Of a stretch of 34,580 nucleotides of DNA, positions 17,964-26,344 are shown in pieces. Positions within the stretch are counted from its first letter, which is position 1, and every line of letters begins with the position of its first letter. A program made the translations under genes and the position numbers. This DNA is from an uncultured Gammaproteobacteria bacterium. Lineage in GTDB: Bacteria > Pseudomonadota > Gammaproteobacteria > Pseudomonadales > Pseudohongiellaceae. The notes under the pieces were generated by a model. That model was not told where the DNA came from and did not search any database. It worked only from the letters and a program-made list of their open reading frames with translations. The stretch covers positions 1 to 34,580 of the forward strand of contig CAISYX010000336.1 in assembly GCA_903889815.1 (NCBI GenBank), written 5' to 3'.

Positions 17964-20660
17964 TCACACTCCTCTGTCGGCCCACCAACGCAGACGAATC
18001 TGCTTCTCGATTTCCAGAACGACGAACATCAGCACCCCGATGCCCAGCACCATCAGCCCTTCATCCAGAGGCACCGGCGCCGTGCCGAAGACCCCCTGCA
18101 TGAACGGCAGATAGGTCAGCGCTCCCTGTGCCAGCAGCACAGCGATGATGGCCGTCCACAGCACGGGAGTACCCCGCAGCGCGCGCCATGTCAGCGAGGT
18201 GCCATAGAGATTGCGGATGAAGAACAGGTTGAAGATCTCCAGCACCACCAGTGTGTTGACGGCCAGCGTGCGGGCCAGCTCGACGGTCTGCCCCCGCTCG
18301 ATAGCGACGGCATAGATGCCGTATACGCCTACCAGAAACAGCAATGAGACGAAGCTGATCTGCCACACCAGCGCGGGCCCGATCAACGATTCGCCCCGGG
18401 CGCGGGGCGGGCGGCGCATGGTGTTCTCCTCGGTCGGCTCGAAGGCCAGCGTCAGCCCCAGCGCAATGGTGGTGACCAGGTTAACCCAGAGGATCTGCAC
18501 AGGCGTCACCGGAATGCTCATGCCCAACAGGATGGCCACCACGATGGTGATGCCTTCCCCAGCGTTGGTGGGAAGCTCCCAGCTGATCAGCTTGCGGATG
18601 TTGTCGTACACTGTGCGTCCCTCGCGCACAGCGACCACGATGGAGGCAAAATTGTCGTCAGCCAGCACCAGGTCAGCCGCTTCCCGGGCCGCTGCACTGC
18701 CCTTGCGGCCCATGGCGATACCGGCATCGGCGCGCTTCAGGGCCGGGGCATCGTTCACACCGTCGCCCGTCATCGCCACCGTCAGGCCATGGGATTGCAG
18801 CGCCATCACCAGACGCAGCTTGTTTTCAGGGCTGGTGCGGGCAAACACATCGCACTCCAGCACGGTGCTGGCCAAAGCCGCGTCGTCCAAGGTATCGAGC
18901 TTGGCGCCAGTGAGTACCGTGCCCGAATTCTGCAGACCAATCTGGCGGGCGATGGCGGAGGCGGTCAGCGCATGATCGCCGGTGATCATCTTCACGCGGA
19001 TGCCGGCGGTGTGACACTCGGCCACGGCCTGAATGGCCTCGGCGCGGGGCGGATCAATCAGACCCACCATGCCCAGCAGGCACAGCGTACCCTCCACATC
19101 GGCCAGGCTCAGGCCTGGATGCTGTGCGTCCAGCGTGAGGGTGGCGAAAGCGAGCACGCGCTGCCCCGCGCTGGCCACGGTGTCGGCCTGCACGCGCCAG
19201 AATTCGGTATTCAGTGGCTCCTCGCCCTGCGGACCGCGTTGCGTGCGGCACATGGACAGCAGGCGCTCCGGCGCCCCCTTCACGTAGACTACGGATTGCG
19301 TGTCCTGCGCATGTCGGGTGGCCATGAAACGCTGGCGTGAGTCGAAGGGAATGAGCGCCTGGCGTGCCATGTCCTGCGTGTCGGCAGCGATGCCGCACTT
19401 GCCGGCAAAGGCCAGCAGCGCCCCCTCCATGGGGTCGCCATGGACGCCCCACACGCCTTTTGTTTCTTGCAGCGTTGCGTCATTGCAATGTGCTGCCGCC
19501 CGGGCCAGAGCCTGCAAATGCGGCTGTGCAGCCGCTTCCAGCGCTTGCTCGCCTTCGCGCACCGCGCCGGCCGGTGTATACCCGTCCCCCTCTACCTTCA
19601 ATGTCTTCGGCCCGATCAGCACGGTGGCCACCAGCATCTTGTTGCGGGTCAGTGTGCCCGTCTTGTCCGTGCAGATGACCGAGACCGAACCGATGGTCTC
19701 GATGGCCGGCAGCCGACGCACGATGGCATTGCGCTTCGCCATGGTCCGCACCCCGATTGCCAGGGTAATGGTGAGAACGGCGGGCAGGCCTTCCGGGATG
19801 ACCGAGACCGCGAAGCCAACCATGACCATGAAGATCTCGTCGAAGGCGAAGTCGGCTACCCAGTAACCGTAGGCCATCAGCAGCGCTGACATGACCAGAA
19901 TCACCAGCGTCAGCCAGCGGGAGAACACCGCCATCTGCTCCACCAGCGGCGTGCTGATCTGCGCCACTGTCGAGAGCATGCCGCTGATGCGGCCCACCTG
20001 CGTCCGGACGCCAGTCGCGACCACCACCCCGCGCGCCTGGCCCGTGGCGATCAGGGTGCCCGAGAACACCATGTCCAGGCGGTCGCCCAGCGGGGCAGCC
20101 TGCGCCACGGTGGCCAGTGACTTTTCGACGGGCACCGACTCGCCGGTCAGGATAGATTCCTGCACGCTCAGGCTGGAAGTCTCGAGCAAGCGCAGATCGG
20201 CTGGCACCTTGTCGCCCGCCTCGAGCAGCACGATGTCCCCCGGCACCAGGGCTTCGCCGAGCACGGTCTGGCGCTGACCATCACGCAACACTGCCGCATG
20301 GGGCGACAGCATGTCGCGAATGGCTTCCATCGCCTGTTCCGCCTTGCCTTCCTGGAGATGTCCGATGATGGCATTGGCGACCACCACTATCAGGATGACG
20401 ATGGTGTCTACCCAGTGCCCGAGCAGCCCCGTGACGAACGCGGCGCTCAGCAGCACATAGATCAGAATGTTGTGGAATTGCTGCAGGAAGCGGACGACGG
20501 GAGAGGTGCGACGCGGCTCGGGCAGGCGATTCGGCCCAAAGGTGGCCAGCCGCTGCTGTGCCTGGGCAGAGCTCAGGCCGGCAGCGGTGGTGTCGGCAGC
20601 CAGCAGCGCGTCCTCAGGCGAGAGCGTATGCCACTGGTCAGACTGACCTTCCTGCGTCAG
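17964..20660 (-). CDS. Cation-transporting P-type ATPase (IIA/SERCA-like group)
   Basis: ICTDKTGTLTRNKM, LTGESVPVEK, MTGDGVNDAPALKRADAGIAMG, VIPEGLPAVLTI; manual translation extends N-terminus to ...DQWHTLSPEDALLAADTTAAGLSSAQAQQRLATFGPNRLPEPRR; start codon uncertain (CTG at 20660 proposed). Confidence 0.9.
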   Translation of the reverse strand: MTQEGQSDQWHTLSPEDALLAADTTAAGLSSAQAQQRLATFGPNRLPEPRRTSPVVRFLQQFHNILIYVLLSAAFVTGLLGHWVDTIVILIVVVANAIIGHLQEGKAEQAMEAIRDMLSPHAAVLRDGQRQTVLGEALVPGDIVLLEAGDKVPADLRLLETSSLSVQESILTGESVPVEKSLATVAQAAPLGDRLDMVFSGTLIATGQARGVVVATGVRTQVGRISGMLSTVAQISTPLVEQMAVFSRWLTLVILVMSALLMAYGYWVADFAFDEIFMVMVGFAVSVIPEGLPAVLTITLAIGVRTMAKRNAIVRRLPAIETIGSVSVICTDKTGTLTRNKMLVATVLIGPKTLKVEGDGYTPAGAVREGEQALEAAAQPHLQALARAAAHCNDATLQETKGVWGVHGDPMEGALLAFAGKCGIAADTQDMARQALIPFDSRQRFMATRHAQDTQSVVYVKGAPERLLSMCRTQRGPQGEEPLNTEFWRVQADTVASAGQRVLAFATLTLDAQHPGLSLADVEGTLCLLGMVGLIDPPRAEAIQAVAECHTAGIRVKMITGDHALTASAIARQIGLQNSGTVLTGAKLDTLDDAALASTVLECDVFARTSPENKLRLVMALQSHGLTVAMTGDGVNDAPALKRADAGIAMGRKGSAAAREAADLVLADDNFASIVVAVREGRTVYDNIRKLISWELPTNAGEGITIVVAILLGMSIPVTPVQILWVNLVTTIALGLTLAFEPTEENTMRRPPRARGESLIGPALVWQISFVSLLFLVGVYGIYAVAIERGQTVELARTLAVNTLVVLEIFNLFFIRNLYGTSLTWRALRGTPVLWTAIIAVLLAQGALTYLPFMQGVFGTAPVPLDEGLMVLGIGVLMFVVLEIEKQIRLRWWADRGV

Positions 20661-21622
20661 GGTTGTTTCGCGAATTTCTGCACTCGTCGGTTGATGACAT
20701 CGGCGATCCAGGCATTCCCGGCGGCATCCAGCGTCAGCGCATGGGCTTCGCCGAACTGGCCGTTGCCCGTGCCGGGGCTGCCGATGGAGCCCAGCACGTT
20801 GCCTTCCGAGTCTACCCGCGCCAGCTCGCCGTCGAAACCCGTGGTCATGTAAAGATAGCCGTCAGAGTGCAGGAACAGGGCGCACACCATGGCGTCGAAA
20901 CGCCACTCCCGCAGCAGCGTGCCAGCGGTGTCGAAACGCTGGATGCGCATGTTTTCGCGGTCGGCCACGTGCAGGATGTCATTGGCGTCGATCTCGATGG
21001 CGTGGGCCGCCACGAACTGGCCGGGCCCATAGCCACGGGTGCCCCATTGCGCGATGAACTCGCCCGTGGGGCTGAACTTGAGCACCCTGGGTACCTGACC
21101 GCCATGGCCCTGGGCCACGTAGATATTGCCGGCAGAATCCAGCGCCACATCATTCGGCTCGCTGAACAGATGCTGCCCTGCCGCCTCGTTCCATTCCCCC
21201 GCCTGGCCTTTTGTGCCCAGAGTCATCAGCACCTGACCGTCACTGTCGAGCTTCAGGACCACATGATCGTTGACATCAGTCACCCAGAGGTGATTCTCGG
21301 CGTCGATGTGCAGGCCATGGGCCCGGGCCAGCAGATTCTCGGCCCCAAAGCCGCGAATGAAACGCCCGTCGGGCGCAAACTCCAGAAAGGGCTGCGGGTC
21401 ACGGCTGAGCACGATCAGGGTGTTGTCGGTGGTCATGGCCACACCGGCATAGGACGCCGGCTCCAGAGTCGCCGGCAGCGTCAGCGCTTCGGCAAAGGGA
21501 ATCGGCGTGTAGTCCTGCAGCGTCCAGGCCCGCAGCGGCAGCAGCGGACGGATGGGCCGCTGGGCCCAGGCGTGGGAGGAGGTCAAAAGCAGGATCAGGC
21601 AGGTGATGGTCAAAGTACGCAT
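20657..21622 (-). CDS. Secreted NHL-repeat/6-bladed beta-propeller protein
   Basis: Signal peptide MRTLTITCLILLLTSSHAWA; repeats such as PNDVALDSAGNIYVAQGHGG, AHGLHIDAENHLWVTDVNDHVV, HALTLDAAGNAWIADVINRRVQKF. Confidence 0.85.
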   Translation of the reverse strand: MRTLTITCLILLLTSSHAWAQRPIRPLLPLRAWTLQDYTPIPFAEALTLPATLEPASYAGVAMTTDNTLIVLSRDPQPFLEFAPDGRFIRGFGAENLLARAHGLHIDAENHLWVTDVNDHVVLKLDSDGQVLMTLGTKGQAGEWNEAAGQHLFSEPNDVALDSAGNIYVAQGHGGQVPRVLKFSPTGEFIAQWGTRGYGPGQFVAAHAIEIDANDILHVADRENMRIQRFDTAGTLLREWRFDAMVCALFLHSDGYLYMTTGFDGELARVDSEGNVLGSIGSPGTGNGQFGEAHALTLDAAGNAWIADVINRRVQKFAKQP

Positions 21623-21688
21623 GGTCGCTCTCCGGCGGGCTATTGTTGTTGTTGGCAAAGTACGCCTGTACGCAGGCGCCAGCAACCC

Positions 21689-21769
21689 TTACCGCGGGAA
21701 GCACTCGAATGCGGGCAATTCAACGAAGGCGTTGGCGATCACGCCAGCCATTGCGAGCCAGTGCCTCAT
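21689..21769 (-). CDS. Candidate small ORF, 26 aa
   Basis: AAGGAG SD about 9 nt before ATG; MRHWLAMAGVIANAFVELPAFECFPR*; 67 nt upstream of the NHL gene on the same strand. Confidence 0.35.
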   Translation of the reverse strand: MRHWLAMAGVIANAFVELPAFECFPR

Positions 21770-21839
21770 TCCATTGTTCTCCTTTTGCACGAATTGGAAC
21801 CTTGCGCGGAGAATACGCGAGGCCCCCGGAGTGGCGACA

Positions 21840-23984
21840 CTAGAATGTGCCGCGCACCTTGAACGCTACCTGCATGCCCGTAGTGGAGCAGTTGTTTTCG
21901 ATTTCCTTGAGGATACCGTCGCGCATGTAGCCATCGTAGCGGCGGCGCATCGCACAGGCTTCGAAGTCAGCCAGGTTGCTGCCTTCCAGTCGGTAGGTCA
22001 GCCCTGCAAAGCCCACCATCTCCACGAAGGCGCTGAGGTTGGTCGGGATGATCCAGGTAAAGCGGCTGTCGTTCTCGTAGATGTAGCGGCCGTCATGCGC
22101 CCGGCCGTTGTAGGTCACGCCATAGCTCATGTTCCAGGCCGGCAGGTCGTGCCGGTACGTCACGCGCAGAGAGCCACGGTCATACGGGGGGAAGCGATGC
22201 GAGTAAGGCACGAAGGGGTCGTCTTCAAACTTCGCACTCTGCATGGTCAGCGAGGCGGTCACCAGCGCCTGCGGCAGACCCAGGAAGCCCAGCCGCAGAC
22301 TGGCATTGCTGATCAGACCGTAAGCCACCGCCGGGCCGATATTGCCATTGGTGGACTGCAGATTCTTGACAGACGGCGAGATGTCGATCTTGCCGATCTT
22401 GTTGTCCCAGTCGTAATAGAACAGCCGTGTGTTGAGCGTGCCGGCATCGCTGGGCAGACGGTAATCCAGTGTCAGTTCGGCACGCAGGCTTTCTTCCGGC
22501 TCCAGGGTCGGGTTGCCCGCCACCGTATCCCGGTCAATGTCACGTTCATCGATGGTGCGCGAGAAGTCCGCAAAGGTCAGTTGCGAGACGAAGCGTTCCA
22601 GAGTGCCGCGCACCTGCAGCGTGCTGCTCAGGTCGTAGCGCATATCCAGCTTCGGTTTGACGAAATTGAAATCGCGCTTGTTGTTCACATCGCCCGTCTG
22701 GGATATCTCGGAGAATTCTGCCACCAGCGTGCTTTCAAGCGTCATGCGCGGATTGATCTGCCAGGTGTGCACCGCGAAGGGCTCGTAGCGGATTTCCTCG
22801 ACAGTCCCGAAGGCATTGGGCAGCACCACCGGCGTCAGGCCGCCGTATTCGGCCACGCCCGGGGCAGCCGTGCGCACGCCCTGCCGCAGGCCGGAGTCCT
22901 GCGTGGTCAGCGCACGCTCAACGCCCATCTCCACGCCCTGTCCTTCCGCCATGTTGAAGGTGTAAGAGCCGCGCACGATTTTTTCCTGATACACACTGCT
23001 GGTGTCCAGAAACAGATTCTTCACGCCGACATCCGTGGGCGAAGTGGCACGGTAGCGTTCACGCGTGGACTGATTGTCACGCTCGTTCACGATGAACAGC
23101 CCCTTCAGGCGGCTGCCGCTGGCATAGCGATGTTCGTAGTCGCCGCCCACTTCCCAATTGGTGGAGGTGGCAGGAATGGTCTCGCGTTCGTAATAGGTGT
23201 TGACCGGCCTGGCGCGCTGATCGACATAGGTGCGCAGCAGTTTCACGGGCGGGTCCTGCTCGCCGTAGAGCGCGTTGAAAGTCACGCTGTCGTTCGGCGT
23301 CAGCGCATAACCCAGCGTCGTGTTGAAGGTGTAGTTGGTCTGATCGCGGTAGCGGTCGGCGTCGATGGTCTCGTTGGGCGAAAAGTCGCCCAGAATGCTG
23401 GTCTCGAAACTTTCCAGGTGCTCGTAGGCGCTTACAGCTTGGCCGCTGAACAGATAGTTCAGGCGGCCGCGCTCGCCGCTCAGCGAGAGCGAGCCCCCGG
23501 GGTTCACCTTGCCGTCGCTGTACTGCGTCACGTTGATTTCGCTGGACAGGCTGCTGCTGGGCAGCGCTTCCAGCAGCACTATGTTGACGATCTGATTGCT
23601 GTTCTGCACATCCAGATCACTGGACGATCCGCGGATGATTTCGATGCGGGCGACCTGACCGGCGGGGATGCGCGCCAGCTGGCTGCGCGCTTCGTTGGCC
23701 TTGCCGGCCATGCGCTTGCCGTCGATGAGAATCTGCGACGTTGCCCCCAGGCCCCGGTTGCCATCGCTGGACACCGACGACACGTTGGTGGCCTGCAGAA
23801 TCATTTCGATGCCGGGCACACGATCCAGCATGTCATTCACCGTCAGCGCGCCGGAGCCCTGAAAGAATTCGGCGCCGTAGGTCACGGTGGAGTCGGTTTC
23901 CGGCGTCTGGGCCAGCGTGGTGGAAATGGCCGTGGTGAGGCAGAGTGCAGTGGTGAAGGTGTGCAGACGGGTAGCACGACGCAT
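21840..23984 (-). CDS. TonB-dependent receptor
   Basis: Plug domain GALTVNDMLDRVPGIEMI...ILIDGKRMAGK...IPAGQVARIEIIRGSSSDLDVQNSNQIVNIVL; ends in aromatic VRGTF; ATG at 23984 has AGGAG SD. Confidence 0.9.
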   Translation of the reverse strand: MRRATRLHTFTTALCLTTAISTTLAQTPETDSTVTYGAEFFQGSGALTVNDMLDRVPGIEMILQATNVSSVSSDGNRGLGATSQILIDGKRMAGKANEARSQLARIPAGQVARIEIIRGSSSDLDVQNSNQIVNIVLLEALPSSSLSSEINVTQYSDGKVNPGGSLSLSGERGRLNYLFSGQAVSAYEHLESFETSILGDFSPNETIDADRYRDQTNYTFNTTLGYALTPNDSVTFNALYGEQDPPVKLLRTYVDQRARPVNTYYERETIPATSTNWEVGGDYEHRYASGSRLKGLFIVNERDNQSTRERYRATSPTDVGVKNLFLDTSSVYQEKIVRGSYTFNMAEGQGVEMGVERALTTQDSGLRQGVRTAAPGVAEYGGLTPVVLPNAFGTVEEIRYEPFAVHTWQINPRMTLESTLVAEFSEISQTGDVNNKRDFNFVKPKLDMRYDLSSTLQVRGTLERFVSQLTFADFSRTIDERDIDRDTVAGNPTLEPEESLRAELTLDYRLPSDAGTLNTRLFYYDWDNKIGKIDISPSVKNLQSTNGNIGPAVAYGLISNASLRLGFLGLPQALVTASLTMQSAKFEDDPFVPYSHRFPPYDRGSLRVTYRHDLPAWNMSYGVTYNGRAHDGRYIYENDSRFTWIIPTNLSAFVEMVGFAGLTYRLEGSNLADFEACAMRRRYDGYMRDGILKEIENNCSTTGMQVAFKVRGTF

Positions 23985-24043
23985 GGGAACTCCTGTGGGA
24001 CCGATAATTTTTGTTGGCCGCAACGCTACAGGGGTGCATTATG

Positions 24044-24057
24044 CGTGTATATACACG
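24044..24057. promoter_or_regulatory. Perfect 14-bp palindrome, candidate MarR-family operator
   Basis: CGTGTATATACACG in the divergent intergenic region between the TonB receptor and the MarR gene. Confidence 0.6.
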
Positions 24058-24099
24058 ATGTGTGTCTTTTTGTGACCAACTTCCGGGAGGTGACAGACC

Positions 24100-24570
24100 A
24101 TGAACGCTGAACAAAGCCACATGCAGCAGAACACCGAGTACACACCGGCAGACTCCCCCTGCAATCTGTTCCATCTGCGCCGTGCCGCCCGAGCGGTGAG
24201 CCGGCAGTATGGCGCCGTCATGAAGAGCACAGACGCGCAGGCTCCTCAGTTCAGCGTGTTGTTCATCCTTAGCCGCGCCGGCGCTCTGTCCATCACCGAA
24301 CTGGCCAGCAGGATGGGCATGGACCGTACGTCGATGAGCCGCAACCTGCTGCCGATGCAGGCGCACGGCCTAATCAGCGTGGGAGCAGAAGGGGCAGCGC
24401 GGGCGCGGGATGTGAGCATCACGGAGGCCGGCAGAGCGGCGCTGGCGGACCTGATGCCAATGTGGCGTCAGGCGCAGTCAGAGTTTGTGGAACACCTGGG
24501 CGAGGCCGACACCGCGTTGCTGATCAGCCTGCTGGAGCGGGTGGCGACGATTGACGCCCGACGCCAGTAG
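24100..24570 (+). CDS. MarR family transcriptional regulator
   Basis: CNLFHLRRAARAVSRQY, FSVLFILSRAGALSITELASRMGMDRTSMSRNLLPMQAHGLI winged helix; GGGAGGTGA SD. Confidence 0.92.
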   Translation: MNAEQSHMQQNTEYTPADSPCNLFHLRRAARAVSRQYGAVMKSTDAQAPQFSVLFILSRAGALSITELASRMGMDRTSMSRNLLPMQAHGLISVGAEGAARARDVSITEAGRAALADLMPMWRQAQSEFVEHLGEADTALLISLLERVATIDARRQ

Positions 24571-24635
24571 GCCGGCCATACTGGTGGCGGCAGGTTTGGA
24601 TTTCGACTCTGCCATGGATGCCTGGCGATCTGTGT

Positions 24636-25820
24636 CTATCGGCAGTAGTCACTCGTGGTGCCCGCCACGCCGTCCGCCGCCGGCAGGCTGCGCACGCGGG
24701 CCTTGTCCGCGGCAGGCAGGGCATCGAGCCAGCAGATGCCGTAGGGTTTGAGCTCTCCGGTCATGGTGGTGGTGGCGGGATTACGCGAGCGCAGGTCGTA
24801 GATGCCGAAATCCATGAACACATTGCCGGGCAGGCCAATCGCTGTGGCGATGGATTCTCCGGCGCTCACGGTGACTCCCGAAAGATTCGTCGTGGCACTG
24901 CTGGCGGAAGCTGCCGGGAGCGTGTCGGCGATGGCGGCAAACTTCGGAGACAGCGTCAGCAGATGGTCCATCCGCATCATCAGGCCACAGGGATGGATGA
25001 CATCGAACAGGTACTGCACGACGCCCTGCTCGATATACCTGGCGCCCCGCACCACACTGCCCGCGATGGGCGCATTAACGTTGATCTGACTGGTCTGCCC
25101 TGCACCATCCAGGCGGAAGCCACCGTGTGCCTTGTAGTCACCCCCGCGCGTCTGGCCCGGATAGAGAATCGACGTCACCTTGTTCAGATCCAGGGGCGCC
25201 TGCACCAGCGGGCTCGGGCAGTCGCCAGGCGTGCCGCTGGCCTGCCAGGCGCTGCCGTTGAAAAGCCAGGTCGTTGCAGTACCGGGTTGCCCCGCGCTGC
25301 TGTTCAACACATAAGGCGCCGCGCTGTAGTGCAGCACGCCGTCGGGGCCGCGATACCCCAGAAACAGTTCAAACTGACCGCTGACGCCGAGCTGGCCGGC
25401 ATACAGCGTCATGTCCGTGTCGGCTGCCAGAATCGCCTGCTGCTGGAACGGCAACAGTCCGCTCAACTGGCCGTTCCATTGCTCGAAGCCTCCATCGGTC
25501 CTGCGCATCAAGACGACGGCGCCGTCTTTTACCAGCATATAGAGATCCGCCGCCTGACCAATGTGCGACGCCTCAGGCCGCACCCTGCCGACAATGCGCA
25601 GCGCCTCGGTGGGCGCCACACTGCTGCGCCAGCTCGCCCCATTGTCGGTGGTGATGCCGATGGCAAAACGCGCATTGGTGACACCGCTGGCAGAGCCTGC
25701 AGGAGGGACGCGCGCGCCACCCAGTTCGGTGATGCCATTGCTCTGGGCAGCGGCAGCACTGCAGAAAAGGGCACCAGTCAATAGTGTTGTCAGCAGGTAA
25801 AGCAGTCGATAGCCGGCCAT
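24636..25820 (-). CDS. Secreted protein of unknown function, possible divergent M23-like (lysostaphin-fold) C-terminal domain
   Basis: Signal peptide to AAAAQ; HGGFRLDG...INVNAPIAGSVVRGARY...YLFDVIHPCGLMMRMDHLLTL...VSAGESIATAIG resembles the M23 fold pattern. Confidence 0.55.
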   Translation of the reverse strand: MAGYRLLYLLTTLLTGALFCSAAAAQSNGITELGGARVPPAGSASGVTNARFAIGITTDNGASWRSSVAPTEALRIVGRVRPEASHIGQAADLYMLVKDGAVVLMRRTDGGFEQWNGQLSGLLPFQQQAILAADTDMTLYAGQLGVSGQFELFLGYRGPDGVLHYSAAPYVLNSSAGQPGTATTWLFNGSAWQASGTPGDCPSPLVQAPLDLNKVTSILYPGQTRGGDYKAHGGFRLDGAGQTSQINVNAPIAGSVVRGARYIEQGVVQYLFDVIHPCGLMMRMDHLLTLSPKFAAIADTLPAASASSATTNLSGVTVSAGESIATAIGLPGNVFMDFGIYDLRSRNPATTTMTGELKPYGICWLDALPAADKARVRSLPAADGVAGTTSDYCR

Positions 25821-25929
25821 TTCTTCAGTCTTCCGCTGTAAAAAGGTGAAACGTACGTGTCAGGCAGTTTTGAACCCGCGACATCGTCGCAGATCACAGG
25901 CCTCTTGTCGGCTGCTGCAACACAACCTG

Positions 25930-26043
25930 CAGACTTCGCGAGAATATTCTTCCAGAAACGCCGCCTTGTCCGGCACTGTCGAGTTTGAACATTCCGGGTT
26001 CTGGGGTGGCGAGCGCCTTTGTCTTCAATTCACTATGGTTCAC
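25930..26043 (-). pseudogene. HigA/XRE-like antitoxin remnant interrupted by a 49-bp repeat
   Basis: GTG at 26043 overlapping the toxin stop region: MNHSELKTKALA..., then the 49-bp repeat, then frame-shifted KAAFLEEYSREV. Confidence 0.45.
25967..26015 (+). repeat. 49-bp exact inverted repeat, copy A
   Basis: tgtccggcactgtcgagtttgaacattccgggttctggggtggcgagcg is the reverse complement of 26701-26749. Confidence 0.97.
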
Positions 26044-26134
26044 GTTTTACCTCTTGCAAACGCTTCTGTGCCTTGCGCAATTCGTTGGCAGGAGTAAGCG
26101 CGGTCTTCTTGATGAAGCCATTTGCCGGCAGCGG
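26033..26134 (-). pseudogene. C-terminal remnant of HigB/RelE (phage Gp49-like) toxin
   Basis: Minus-strand reading PLPANGFIKKTALTPANELRKAQKRLQEVKREP*, matching the typical GFxKKTxxTPxxEixxAxxRxxE C-terminus; N-terminal part missing. Confidence 0.55.
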
Positions 26135-26344
26135 TGAACGTGTTAGCCAGAACCAGCCCGATTGCAGTGGCTGGCATGTGATGCGATCACGTCAAATATA
26201 GCAAATCGCCTGGAGTGCACTGCCGCACGGGGGTCAGAGGCGGCGCAGGGCCCGCAGGCCAGTGTCAAAAAAGTCTTCAATATCCGTGATCATGGCGAAA
26301 CTTCCTCGTCCGTGAGGTTGCGAAAAGTGTCGCAAGGACAGCAC

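Noticed and set aside
21552-24110. 852-aa plus-strand ORF antisense to the TonB receptor
   Set aside because: Mirror ORF of a GC-rich gene, crosses the NHL and receptor genes and the intergenic region; no domain signature.
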